From contig CAZGLY010000012.1 in assembly GCA_964526675.1 (NCBI GenBank), positions 9,424 through 73,423 of the forward strand: a DNA stretch of 64,000 nucleotides, in the 5' to 3' direction. The position numbers and the translations under genes are program-made. Shown in pieces: positions 28,872 through 37,144 of the stretch. Every line of letters begins with the position of its first letter. The first letter of the stretch is position 1. The notes under the pieces were generated by a model. That model was not told where the DNA came from. It saw only the letters and a list, made by a program, of their open reading frames with translations, and searched no databases. Origin of the DNA: CAZADA01 sp964526675. GTDB taxonomy: Bacteria; Pseudomonadota; Alphaproteobacteria; Caulobacterales; Maricaulaceae.

Positions 28872-29825
28872 CTAAGGGCGAGCGCCGGTCAACCAGGGCG
28901 TCAGCGCCAGCGCCGCCGGCATCGCCGCCATGGACAAGGGCGCGGTCAACGTGACGAGAGCCGCCACGAGCGGCGCGTCGCCGCCCATCTCCTTCGCCAG
29001 CGCGTATCCGGCCGCCGCCGCGGGCGTCGCGCCCGCGGTCACCAGCACCGCCGCCTCCACCCCGCTGAGGCCGAAGAGGCGCGCGCTGAAGGCCATGGCC
29101 ACGGGCATGCCCATGAGCTTGAGCGCCGCGCCGAGCGCCAGCAAGCCTGGGCGCGACCGCACGGCGGCGAAGCGCAACCCGGCGCCGACGCTGAGCAGTA
29201 TCGCCGGCAGCGTCGCGCTGGCGAGCAGATCCAAGGTCGCGGCCACAGGCGCCGGCGGCGTCCATCGCGCGACGGCGGCCAGTCCGCCCGCCGCGCAGGC
29301 GACAATCAGCGGATTGAACGCCACCCCCCGCACAAACGCGCCCAACGTCGCCCGCTCCCCGCCGTGCGCGCCCCAGATCAACAACACGATCACGCTCAAC
29401 ACGTTCACCAGCGGCACGCTCACCGCAATGATCATGGCCGTCAGCGTTGTTCCTGCGGGGCCGAACAGCGGGCCGGCGGCGGCCAGCAACACAAAGCCGT
29501 TCCATCGCACGGCGGTTTGAAACAGGCTCGTGTAGGCGGGGCCGTCGATGGTCAGACAGAGCTTCAACGCCAGCGTCACGACGGCCATCGCGAAGAAACC
29601 GCTGGCGGCGGCGGCCAGGAACGGGCCGGTCGAAAAGGCGGCGTAGTCTGCCCCCGCGATCAAGGTGAAGAGCAGCGGCGGGTAGAGCAGAATGTAGATA
29701 ACGCGGTTGAAGCCGGCCCAGGCCGCCTCATCGCCGAGGCCCAAACGCCGCGCCGTCCAACCGGTGGCGATCACGAGCGCCACGGGGATCAGCGCGGCGG
29801 CCGCCGCGAAAAACGTGTCGCCCAT
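28872..29825 (-). CDS. AEC-family (auxin efflux carrier-like) transporter
   Basis: A 317-residue membrane protein with about ten hydrophobic segments arranged as two five-helix repeats, typical of AEC/malonate-efflux permeases. Recognisable are PVALVIATGWTARRLG at the N-terminus, the first crossover region RVIYILLYPPLLFTLIAGAD, and VLVTAGATPAAAAGYALAKE in the second repeat. AEC members export organic anions or amino acid derivatives; the substrate is unknown. It is upstream of pyrB on the same strand with about 107 nt between. Confidence 0.88.
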   Translation of the reverse strand: MGDTFFAAAAALIPVALVIATGWTARRLGLGDEAAWAGFNRVIYILLYPPLLFTLIAGADYAAFSTGPFLAAAASGFFAMAVVTLALKLCLTIDGPAYTSLFQTAVRWNGFVLLAAAGPLFGPAGTTLTAMIIAVSVPLVNVLSVIVLLIWGAHGGERATLGAFVRGVAFNPLIVACAAGGLAAVARWTPPAPVAATLDLLASATLPAILLSVGAGLRFAAVRSRPGLLALGAALKLMGMPVAMAFSARLFGLSGVEAAVLVTAGATPAAAAGYALAKEMGGDAPLVAALVTLTAPLSMAAMPAALALTPWLTGARP

Positions 29826-29870
29826 GGGGAGGGATCTCCGGGTTGCCGGCGCGGCTCGCCGCGTCAGGAA

Positions 29871-30338
29871 TCAGGGGTGCTCATGGTCCTGCGCGCGGTT
29901 CAACCGATCGATGGCGCCTTGCAGAATGTAGGCGGCGGCCATGGCGTCGATCACCTGAGCCCGTTTCGCGCGGCTGGCGTCCGCGGCCAGCAGCGTGCGC
30001 TCGACCGCCATGGTGGACAGCCGCTCGTCCCACAGCGCGATCGGCGGCGCGCCCGCCTCCGCGAGATTGCGGGCGAAGGCTCGCGCGGATTGCGCCCTGG
30101 GGCCCGCCCCGCCATCCATGTTCAGCGGCAAGCCGACAACCAGGCCCACCGCTGCGCGGTCCTTGGCGAGGGCGAGAATGCGCGCTGCGTCCGCGGCGAA
30201 CCGGGTCCGCCGGATCGTCTCCACGGGCGACGCGATCAGACGTCCCGCGTCGCAGGCGGCCACGCCAACGGTTTTGCTTCCGGGATCCAAGCCCAGAAGG
30301 GCGCCGTTCTCGGGCAAGTCAAACAGCTCGACAATCAT
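29871..30338 (-). CDS. ruvX: Putative pre-16S rRNA nuclease / Holliday junction resolvase YqgF
   Basis: A 155-residue RNase H-fold protein: LLGLDPGSKTVGVA with the first catalytic aspartate, GLVVGLPLNMDGGAGPRA, and ALWDERLSTMAVERTL with the acidic second site. YqgF processes the 5' end of 16S rRNA. It is divergent from gatC (75-bp spacer) and followed by the AEC gene 45 nt downstream. Confidence 0.95.
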   Translation of the reverse strand: MIVELFDLPENGALLGLDPGSKTVGVAACDAGRLIASPVETIRRTRFAADAARILALAKDRAAVGLVVGLPLNMDGGAGPRAQSARAFARNLAEAGAPPIALWDERLSTMAVERTLLAADASRAKRAQVIDAMAAAYILQGAIDRLNRAQDHEHP

Positions 30339-30412
30339 CGGATCACGCGCGCCGTCCTTGCGCTGCGTTCGCGCGCGGTATAAGGCGGCCCAGCACTGCG
30401 GAAGGAGCGTTC

Positions 30413-30700
30413 ATGTCCGTCACGCCCGATGATGTTCGCCGGATCGCCCGGCTTGCGCGCATCGCCGCGCCGGAGGATCGGTTGGAGGAGCTGTCGCAGG
30501 AATTGTCGCGGATCCTGGAGTGGATAGAACAGCTCAATGAGGTGGATGTCGAGGGCGTGGCTCCGATGACGGCGGCGGTCGACGTGGCGCTGCCGATGCG
30601 CAAAGACAAAGTCACCGACGGGGATGCGCCGGGTAAGATCCTCGCGAACGCGCCGAAATCCGAGGGCGGTTTTTTTGTCGTGCCCAAGGTGGTGGAGTGA
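30413..30700 (+). CDS. gatC: Glutamyl-tRNA(Gln)/aspartyl-tRNA(Asn) amidotransferase subunit C
   Basis: A 95-residue GatC: VTPDDVRRIARLARI at the N-terminus, LSRILEWIEQLNEVDVEGV in the centre, and a C-terminal FFVVPKVVE. GGAAGGAG precedes the ATG. GatC stabilises GatA in the GatCAB complex that amidates misacylated tRNA. In many alphaproteobacteria gatA follows directly; here the next gene (astB) is on the opposite strand four bases away, so gatA/gatB lie elsewhere. Confidence 0.95.
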   Translation: MSVTPDDVRRIARLARIAAPEDRLEELSQELSRILEWIEQLNEVDVEGVAPMTAAVDVALPMRKDKVTDGDAPGKILANAPKSEGGFFVVPKVVE

Positions 30701-30704
30701 CCGC

Positions 30705-32069
30705 TCACCCCACGCGCTGAAACGGGTAGAAACCGCCGCCGAGTTTCAAGATCCCGCATAACGCGTCCAACGCCTCATGCGATTCGCGGATCAGATTGGG
30801 ATCGCGCAAATCCGCCGGCGCCAGGTCGTCCCGGTAATGGCGCTCCACCCACGCCGTGAGATCGCGATAAAGGTCGTTGGTCAATCGCATCGCCGGGTTC
30901 GCCGCGTCCAGCTGCTCCGGCGTCAACACCACGCGTAAGCGCAAGCACGCCGGCCCGCCGCCATTGCGCATGGATTGGCGGACATCAATGAACTCAACCC
31001 GGGTGATGGGTCCGCCCTGGCGACCCTCCTCCTCGATCCGCGCACAAACGCCGCGCGCGCGGGTGTTCTCCTCAGCCTCCGCCGGCGCGAGCAGGACCAA
31101 GCCCGTCTCACCCGGGATCCGCAGCAGTTGCGAGTTGAACAGATAGCTCTGGATCGCGTCGGCCAGCGGCAACTCATCGCCCCCAACCGACACCACGCGC
31201 AACGTGAACAAGCCATCCGCCGCCCGGCGAACGGCCTCAAGCGCTGCGGGCGCGTCGGCGTAGGCGTGCGCGTGCATAAACAGCGTGTCGCCCGCCCCGA
31301 CGCAGACCACGTCGTTGTGAAAGGCGCCCGCCTCAAGCGCTTCGCGCGACTGGCGCACATGCACGACGCGGTGGGGGTCCAAGTGATGGCGTCGCGCGAT
31401 GGCTTCGCCGGTCAATCGTGTTTGGCGCGCTGGCACGCGCAGGTCGACGGCTTCGCCCTGCGCGCCCCCTTCCCGTCCGTACACGAACATTTCCACGCCC
31501 GGCGCGCCGTGGCGCGCGCACAACCGTGTGTGATTGGCCGCGCCTTCGTCGCCAAGGGCGGCGTGCGTCGCGAGCGGCGCGTGCACGGCCACCTGGTCGG
31601 GGCGCGGAAACGCCGCCAGCAGCGCGCGCCGCGTCTGATCCGCCTCCACGCGCCGGTGCAGCATGGTGACCAAGTTCGCGGGCGTGAGATGGAGCCGTCC
31701 GTCCGCGGTGTCCGCGCTGGGGCTCACCGTCGCGGCGTTGGCCGCCCACATGGACGCTGAGGAGGCGCTGACGGCCGCGAGCCCGGGCGCGTCGCGCCAG
31801 GCCGCCGCCCAGATCTGCTCATCGCGTCCCGCAAAGCCGGCGTCGCGCAAAAGCGGCAGAAACGGACGCTCCTGGGGCGGGAGCACCCCTTGCACGAGCC
31901 CCATGTCCATCAGCCGCTTCATTTTGGCGAGGCCCTGGAGCGCGGCTTCCTTGGGGTGAGAGACCAGCCCGGCGTGCGTCTGCGAGGCGCGGTTGCCCGC
32001 GGACAAACCGGCGTAATTGTGCGTCGGCCCGGCCAAGCCGTCGTAGTTTGCTTCCGTGGCTTCGCTCAC
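30705..32069 (-). CDS. astB: N-succinylarginine dihydrolase
   Basis: A 454-residue amidinotransferase-fold enzyme, close to the usual AstB length (about 447). Motifs: NYDGLAGPTHNYAGLSAGN at the N-terminus, EAGAFHNDV with the catalytic histidine, and GGGPACLRLR with the catalytic cysteine near the C-terminus. It hydrolyses N2-succinylarginine to N2-succinylornithine, CO2 and ammonia in the AST arginine-degradation pathway. A GTG at 32069 is the start (SD GGGAGC upstream); further upstream extension is not conserved-looking. The other ast genes are absent from the window. Confidence 0.95.
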   Translation of the reverse strand: MSEATEANYDGLAGPTHNYAGLSAGNRASQTHAGLVSHPKEAALQGLAKMKRLMDMGLVQGVLPPQERPFLPLLRDAGFAGRDEQIWAAAWRDAPGLAAVSASSASMWAANAATVSPSADTADGRLHLTPANLVTMLHRRVEADQTRRALLAAFPRPDQVAVHAPLATHAALGDEGAANHTRLCARHGAPGVEMFVYGREGGAQGEAVDLRVPARQTRLTGEAIARRHHLDPHRVVHVRQSREALEAGAFHNDVVCVGAGDTLFMHAHAYADAPAALEAVRRAADGLFTLRVVSVGGDELPLADAIQSYLFNSQLLRIPGETGLVLLAPAEAEENTRARGVCARIEEEGRQGGPITRVEFIDVRQSMRNGGGPACLRLRVVLTPEQLDAANPAMRLTNDLYRDLTAWVERHYRDDLAPADLRDPNLIRESHEALDALCGILKLGGGFYPFQRVG

Positions 32070-32097
32070 GCGGCGCTCCCGACAGTCCGTGGACCAA

Positions 32098-32128
32098 TCA
32101 CTGTGCATTGCAAAAATAAATTTCGCCA
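32098..32128. promoter_or_regulatory. AT-rich patch in the astB/ureohydrolase divergent spacer
   Basis: The 212-bp spacer between astB and the ureohydrolase gene contains a short palindrome TGCATTGCA next to AAAAATAAATTT, a marked AT-rich island in otherwise GC-rich DNA. It is about 30-60 bp upstream of the astB start, so it is a good place for the astB promoter or an arginine-responsive operator. The binding factor is unknown. Confidence 0.35.
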
Positions 32129-32281
32129 GTGCGAAGGCGCGGGCGGGCGGGCCGCCGCGGCGCGAAGGGGGCGCTGCGGCTGCGGCGTCGGCGGCGGCCC
32201 GCGCATGCTGCGGCGCATGTCGTATTCGCCCGCCGCAGGGCGCATATGGCGCGGTAAAGGACCAGCCCGGGAGGAAAGGCC

Positions 32282-33265
32282 ATGGACTACACGCCGTTGT
32301 CGGGACGTGAGCAGCCACGGTTTGCAGGGATTAAGACGTTCTTTCGCCTACCGCACGCCCCGCTGGACGCGGACTGGGACGTGGGGCTGTTCGGCATCCC
32401 CTATGACGGCGCGGTCAGCTACCGTCCGGGCGCGCGTTTTGCGCCGACGGCGGTGCGGGACATGTCGTCCATGGGCCGCGGCTATCACATGACCCGCGAA
32501 GTCAATTGGGTTGAGCGCTTGCGCGTCGCCGATCTTGGCGATTGTCCGGTCGTGCCGATCGATCAGACGCAGACATACGCCCGCATTGAAAAGTTCTGGG
32601 CGCCCATCGCGGCGGCCGGCAAACGCGGGATCGCCGTGGGCGGCGACCACTCGACCACCTTGGCGAGCCTGCGCGGATTGAGCGCCGTCCATGGACCGCT
32701 GAACCTCATCCACTTCGACGCCCATTTGGACACCTTCCCGGCGGCGTGGGGGTGTGAGTACCACCATGGCGCGTTCTTGCGCCACGCGCTGGAGGAAGGC
32801 GTGATCGACGGCAAGCGCACGCTGCAAGTCGGGATCCGCGGTCCCTTGGCGGCGGCCTCCGACCTCGACGTGGTGCGGGACCATCGCGTGCGCGTCACGA
32901 CGGTGGATGACGTGCGCGTCGGCGGGCTCGAGGCTTTCGTCGCGGCGCTGCCGTCGTTTCGCGACGGGCCCACGTACGTGTCCTTCGACATCGATTGTCT
33001 CGACCCGGCTTACGCGCCGGGCACAGGCACGCCGGTGCCGGGCGGCCTCACCACGTATGAGGCGCAGCGCATCCTGCGCGCGTTGGAGATCGGCGACTTG
33101 GTCGGCGGCGACGTGGTGGAGGTCTCGCCGCCCTTTGATGTGTCGGGCATCACCGCGTTGGCGGCGGTGGATGTGGTGTTTGAGCTGCTGTGCGTGATGG
33201 CGGGCCGCGGGCACGCCCGCGACCGCGCGGGCGCGTCGCGTCCTGTGGCCGCCGCATCGCCCTAG
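32282..33265 (+). CDS. Agmatinase-family ureohydrolase
   Basis: A 327-residue member of the arginase/agmatinase family with all binuclear manganese motifs: AVGGDHS, IHFDAHLDT and SFDIDCLDPAYAPGTGTPV. It hydrolyses a guanidino compound to urea and an amine; agmatine is the default guess, but guanidinobutyrate- or guanidine-type specificities are equally possible in this subfamily. GGGAGGA precedes the ATG. Divergent from astB, so two guanidino-group-cleaving enzymes share one regulatory spacer. The NRAMP-like gene follows by 123 nt. Confidence 0.92.
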   Translation: MDYTPLSGREQPRFAGIKTFFRLPHAPLDADWDVGLFGIPYDGAVSYRPGARFAPTAVRDMSSMGRGYHMTREVNWVERLRVADLGDCPVVPIDQTQTYARIEKFWAPIAAAGKRGIAVGGDHSTTLASLRGLSAVHGPLNLIHFDAHLDTFPAAWGCEYHHGAFLRHALEEGVIDGKRTLQVGIRGPLAAASDLDVVRDHRVRVTTVDDVRVGGLEAFVAALPSFRDGPTYVSFDIDCLDPAYAPGTGTPVPGGLTTYEAQRILRALEIGDLVGGDVVEVSPPFDVSGITALAAVDVVFELLCVMAGRGHARDRAGASRPVAAASP

Positions 33266-33388
33266 CTGGCGCCGGCCGCCCCACGGGACCGGAGCCGCGA
33301 CGATGCCGAGGCGGCCTTGTCGCGGTCCGCGCCGGTCCCCTAGGCTGAAGCCCGCGGCGTCCTGCGACGGCGGCGCTTCAGGGGGGTC

Positions 33389-34606
33389 ATGCGGCATCGC
33401 GTGCGCAGTCTTGGGCCCGGGGCGTTGGTCACGGCGGCCTTCATCGGACCCGGCACCGTCACCGCGTGCACGGTGGCGGGGGCGCGATTTGGGTATGCGC
33501 TTGTTTGGGCCCTCGTTTTCGCAACGCTTGCGACGTTTGTTCTGCAGGAGATGGCCGCGCGCCTGGGCGTCGTGACTCAACGCGGCTTGGGGGAGACCCT
33601 GAGCGACGTGTTGGCCCGCTCGGTGTTCAAATGGCCGATGATCGGCCTGATCGGCGTCGCGCTCTACCTCGGCAACGCGGCGTATGAAGCGGGCAACCTG
33701 GCGGGCGCCGCGCTCGGCGTCGCCGCCATCGGCGGCGGCGATCCCCTGGTGTTTCGCGGCGCGGTGGCGGCCATCTCCGTGGTGGCGGCGACGGCGCTGT
33801 TGGTCGGCGGCTATGGCGTGCTGGAGCGTGTTCTGATCGCGCTTGTGCTGATGATGGCCGCCACGTTCGCTGCGACCTTCGTGCTGGTCCGGCCGGACAT
33901 CGCCGCCCTGGGCCGCAGCTTGGTCACGCCCTCGGTCCCGCCGGGATCTTTGACGACGATCATCGCGCTGATTGGCACGACCGTCGTGCCCTACAACCTC
34001 TTTCTGCACGCCTCCGCGGTGCGGTCGACATGGCGCAACGTTGAGGACCTCCGTACGGCGCGGGCCGATGCGGCGGTGACCATCGGCGTGGGGGGACTGA
34101 TCACCATTTTGATCGTCAGCACCGCGGCCGCCAGTTTGTTCGCCCAAGGTCTGTCGGTCACGGATGCGGGCGACATGGCCCGCCAATTCGAACCGCTGTT
34201 TGGGTCGCTGTCGACCTACCTCCTCGGCGTGGGGATCTTCGCGGCGGGCCTCTCCAGCGCGATCACCGCACCCCTGGCCACGGCGTTTGTGGTGGCGGAG
34301 GTGTTCAACTGGCGCGGCGGACCGTCGTCATGGCGGTTTCGCGCCGTGATGATGAGCGTGGTTCTCGTCGGCGCGGCGTTAGCGCTGACGGGCGTGAAGC
34401 CCGTCACGATCATTCTGGCGGCGCAGTTCGCCAACGGCTTGCTCTTGCCGATCGTCGCCGGCTTCTTGCTGTTCGTGATGAACCAAAGACGCGCCCTTGG
34501 CGACAACACCAACGGCGCGCTCGCCAACGTCCTGGGCGGCGCGGTGGTGCTCGTGACGGCGGGGCTCGGTCTGTGGCGCATGCTCGCCGCGCTGGGCGCG
34601 CTCTAG
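33389..34606 (+). CDS. Atypical NRAMP-family metal ion transporter
   Basis: A 405-residue membrane protein with about 11 membrane segments and overall NRAMP layout. The first-helix metal motif, normally DPGN, reads FIGPGTVTACTVAGARFG, lacking the Asp and Asn. The helix-6 motif, normally (A/C)MPHN, reads TVVPYNLFLHAS near residue 200, lacking the metal-binding Met and the His. This resembles NRAMP-related proteins with altered ion choice, so manganese or iron should not be assumed. AGGGGGG precedes the ATG. The manganese-dependent ureohydrolase is just upstream, which may or may not be meaningful. Confidence 0.85.
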   Translation: MRHRVRSLGPGALVTAAFIGPGTVTACTVAGARFGYALVWALVFATLATFVLQEMAARLGVVTQRGLGETLSDVLARSVFKWPMIGLIGVALYLGNAAYEAGNLAGAALGVAAIGGGDPLVFRGAVAAISVVAATALLVGGYGVLERVLIALVLMMAATFAATFVLVRPDIAALGRSLVTPSVPPGSLTTIIALIGTTVVPYNLFLHASAVRSTWRNVEDLRTARADAAVTIGVGGLITILIVSTAAASLFAQGLSVTDAGDMARQFEPLFGSLSTYLLGVGIFAAGLSSAITAPLATAFVVAEVFNWRGGPSSWRFRAVMMSVVLVGAALALTGVKPVTIILAAQFANGLLLPIVAGFLLFVMNQRRALGDNTNGALANVLGGAVVLVTAGLGLWRMLAALGAL

Positions 34607-34662
34607 CCGCACGCTGCGGCGCTTTCGGCGGTATCCCTGGCGGTCCGACGCCGCATTGCCGT

Positions 34663-35229
34663 TTAGCCGGAGGATCCCGGCGCCGTCCCCGCTCGGAGAA
34701 AGGGGAACGCGTGGCGCACATAGTCCGACTTGCCCAGGTCGACGCCATGATGGCGAAGGATCGCGTAGGCCGCCATCACGTGAAAATAGAAATGCGGCAA
34801 CGCCCAATCCCGCGCGTATTCGACGCCCGTCATGTCAAACACCATGCCGTTGGGCAGATCGTGGGCGATGGCGCGGTCCGCACCCGCGTCCAACGCGTCC
34901 GGCGCAAGCGCGTCGAGAACCGACAGCGTCTCGGCGATGCGCGCCTGGGCCCCGGCCAAACCGCCTGACGCGCCGTCCCCATCCCGCCCTTCATCCAGGA
35001 GGTCGCGCCACACCGCTGGGAAGGGCTCGCCGGTCAGCCGCGCAATGGCCTCATAGGCTTGGATGCACGCGAAGCGCACTTGCGTGGACAGCGGGAACAT
35101 GTCCGCCGCCAGCCGCGCGGACAGGAGGCCCTCAGCATCGGCGTGTTGGTCCTTGGCTTTGTCGAGCCAGGCCGACAAGGCGCGCAGCATTTGGGAGAAC
35201 GTCGGAACCAACAGGCTGGTCAGGGACAT
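34663..35229 (-). CDS. DUF1993-family protein
   Basis: A 188-residue helical protein matching DUF1993: N-terminal LVPTFSQMLRALSAWLDKA, central MFPLSTQVRFACIQAYEAIARL, and C-terminal HFYFHVMAAYAILRHHGVDLGKSDY. The family resembles DinB-like four-helix bundles, and its function is not established. Histidines in HFYFH and LRHHG could bind metal. Convergent with the NRAMP-like gene. Confidence 0.85.
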   Translation of the reverse strand: MSLTSLLVPTFSQMLRALSAWLDKAKDQHADAEGLLSARLAADMFPLSTQVRFACIQAYEAIARLTGEPFPAVWRDLLDEGRDGDGASGGLAGAQARIAETLSVLDALAPDALDAGADRAIAHDLPNGMVFDMTGVEYARDWALPHFYFHVMAAYAILRHHGVDLGKSDYVRHAFPFLRAGTAPGSSG

Positions 35230-35521
35230 CAGCGTCTCGCTGCGTTGCGTTCTTGGTGTGACCGGATGTACGCGCGCGGCCGGATCGCATCAACGACCGC
35301 CTGCGCCTCACGGCGATCACGCCGCTCTCCGCGTCCCGTTCCGCCGACGTTGTCCAGCGGAGAGCCGCGTCGCCGTTGTGCGGCGCGTGGCTTGGCGTCT
35401 GCGGGGCGCGCACAGTCTGTGTTCACGCCTGCGAATGGCCGTTGACCCGACAATGCGTTACATTATCCCATCCAACAGAGCACAGCGTGCGCACGTCATC
35501 GCGTAGGTTTGGTGATCGGGC
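35230..35521. other. 292-bp intergenic region upstream of LysR gene
   Basis: No convincing gene in any frame. The right end is AT-richer (around 35440-35485, TTGACC followed by ACATTAT), a possible promoter for the LysR gene or for the opposite DUF1993 gene. No palindrome strong enough to name. Confidence 0.3.
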
Positions 35522-36433
35522 ATGGACAAGTGGAACGAGATCCGCACCGCCTATGAGGTCGCGTCCCTCGGGACCGTGACCGCGGCGGCGGAGAAGCTGG
35601 GCGTCCATCGCGCGACGGTTATCCGCCATATTGACACGTTGGAAGCGCATCTCGGGGCGAAGGTCTTTCATCGGCATTCGAGGGGCTACACAACGACGGA
35701 GCTCGGCGTGGAGCTCTTGGACGCCGCTCGTCGCGCCGACGCGGAAATCGAGCGGTTTGTGGGGCGCTCGCACTTTCACAGAGCCAAAGTCGACGGCGTC
35801 TTGGTGATCGGAGCGCCCTCGGCGCTGGCCCCGATTGTTGTGACGGCGTCGAACGTCTTTTGTCAGCGCTACCCGCACATGCGCGTGCAGTTTGTCTCGA
35901 TGGAAGATGTGCCGCAGTTAGAGCTTGGCGAGACCCATGTTTTCTTCCACATCGGTCCCAAGCCGACCAGCCCCGACTATGTTGTTCAGCACTTTGTGAC
36001 CTTTCGCTCTGGTCTTTATGCGCACAAGAAATATTTGGAAGAGTGCGCCGCGCCGGAGAGTGTCCTGGATTTCCCGCGGCACCGCTTTGTCACGCTCACC
36101 GACGATCGGGCGTCGGAGCCGAATGAATGGCTCAAGCAGCACATCACCGCCGACACCATAGCGTTCAAAAGCAATGACCGGGCGTCCGTGTTCCGCGCGG
36201 TGGTTGATGGCTTGGGCATCGGTTTTTTGCCGGCGTCGCTCGCCGCCCGATTTGAAGAGTTGCGCGAGATCCGGATCGAACGGCCGGACTTGGACCTCAC
36301 ATGCTGGAGCGTTTCGCACGTGGACATCCACCGCACGGCCAAACTCCAGGCCTTCTTCCGGTGTCTGAAGGATCAGGGTTTCATGGGGCGCCTCGGGGCC
36401 GACCCCCGCCACAACGAACTGGTGGCGATCTAG
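35522..36433 (+). CDS. LysR-type transcriptional regulator (copy 1 of a paralogous pair)
   Basis: A 303-residue LysR protein: winged helix-turn-helix at about residues 1-62 (GTVTAAAEKLGVHRATVIRH) and an effector-binding domain at about 90-290. The DNA-binding domain is very like that of the regulator at 41621-42484, sharing GVHRATVIRHIDTLEA. It converges on the four-gene operon: its TAG stop overlaps the TAG stop of the CDGSH gene within a CTAG. The likely target is that operon or the porin. The inducer is unknown. Confidence 0.9.
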   Translation: MDKWNEIRTAYEVASLGTVTAAAEKLGVHRATVIRHIDTLEAHLGAKVFHRHSRGYTTTELGVELLDAARRADAEIERFVGRSHFHRAKVDGVLVIGAPSALAPIVVTASNVFCQRYPHMRVQFVSMEDVPQLELGETHVFFHIGPKPTSPDYVVQHFVTFRSGLYAHKKYLEECAAPESVLDFPRHRFVTLTDDRASEPNEWLKQHITADTIAFKSNDRASVFRAVVDGLGIGFLPASLAARFEELREIRIERPDLDLTCWSVSHVDIHRTAKLQAFFRCLKDQGFMGRLGADPRHNELVAI

Positions 36434-37095
36434 CCGCCGTCGGGGGTGCGCGACGCCGCGTCGTCGTCGTCACGCCAGCCCGCGTCGTGATGCGACCCAT
36501 CGCAGAAGGGCTTGTTCTTCGACAGCCCGCAGCGACACAACACATACTTGGCGCGGCTCGCGCCGACGCCGTTGAACTCCGCCTCCAGCGGCACGTTCCG
36601 GACGTGGTAAGGCCCGTGCGCCTCCACCGTGATGTCGGCGTCTCCCGTTGTCAGGTGCTGCGGCGCGCCATCATCAATCGCAACCCGCAACGCGCCCGAT
36701 GGGCACGCCGCCATCGCGTTGAGGATGGACGGCAGGGAGCCCGCGGCTGTGTCGACCCACGGGTCGTGGCCGGGTTGGAACACCGCAGGCGCGAGGCGTT
36801 GGCACGCCCCGGCGTGGGAGCAGAGCACGGGCGTGTACGCGATCGTGACGCTCACCCCGTCGACGTCGCCGGTGTAGAGCGCCTCCGTGTTGCGGATCGC
36901 GCTGTGGTCGGGGGCGCTGGAGAACCCGACAGCCGTGTGCGACCCATCGCAGAACGGCTTCGTTTTCGAGGCTCCGCATCGGCACAGCGCCGCCATGGCG
37001 CCGGTGGCGATCACGGCGCCGTCGTGATCTTTGATGGGGGGTGGGGCCGCGACCAACAGCGGCCCGTCGTCCGCAAGCGTAATCTTTGAGGTCAT
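36430..37095 (-). CDS. Dual CDGSH iron-sulfur domain protein with central cluster-like module
   Basis: A 221-residue protein with two CDGSH zinc-finger-like [2Fe-2S] domains: CRCGASKTKPFCDGSH near residues 38-53 and CRCGLSKNKPFCDGSH near 188-203. Between them is a module with LCSHAGAC and CPSGALR, resembling the divergent ferredoxin-like (Fer4_19) domain often fused to CDGSH. The protein likely carries several clusters and serves in redox or cluster transfer. The ATG at 37095 is set by the first conserved segment. It is the last gene of the 39921-36430 operon, about 50 nt after the YciI-like gene. Confidence 0.9.
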   Translation of the reverse strand: MTSKITLADDGPLLVAAPPPIKDHDGAVIATGAMAALCRCGASKTKPFCDGSHTAVGFSSAPDHSAIRNTEALYTGDVDGVSVTIAYTPVLCSHAGACQRLAPAVFQPGHDPWVDTAAGSLPSILNAMAACPSGALRVAIDDGAPQHLTTGDADITVEAHGPYHVRNVPLEAEFNGVGASRAKYVLCRCGLSKNKPFCDGSHHDAGWRDDDDAASRTPDGG

Positions 37096-37144
37096 TGTCG
37101 CAGCCCCTGTGTTGAGCGTTGTGCACAACCGCACAACAGCGATT

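Noticed and set aside
30658..30675. Run of T after a GC stretch as a terminator
   Set aside because: It lies inside the conserved gatC coding sequence (GGFFVVPK) and has no stem.
32348..34186. 612-codon minus-strand frame opposite the ureohydrolase and NRAMP genes
   Set aside because: Arg/His/Gln-rich composition and complete overlap with two well-supported genes mark it as a shadow frame.
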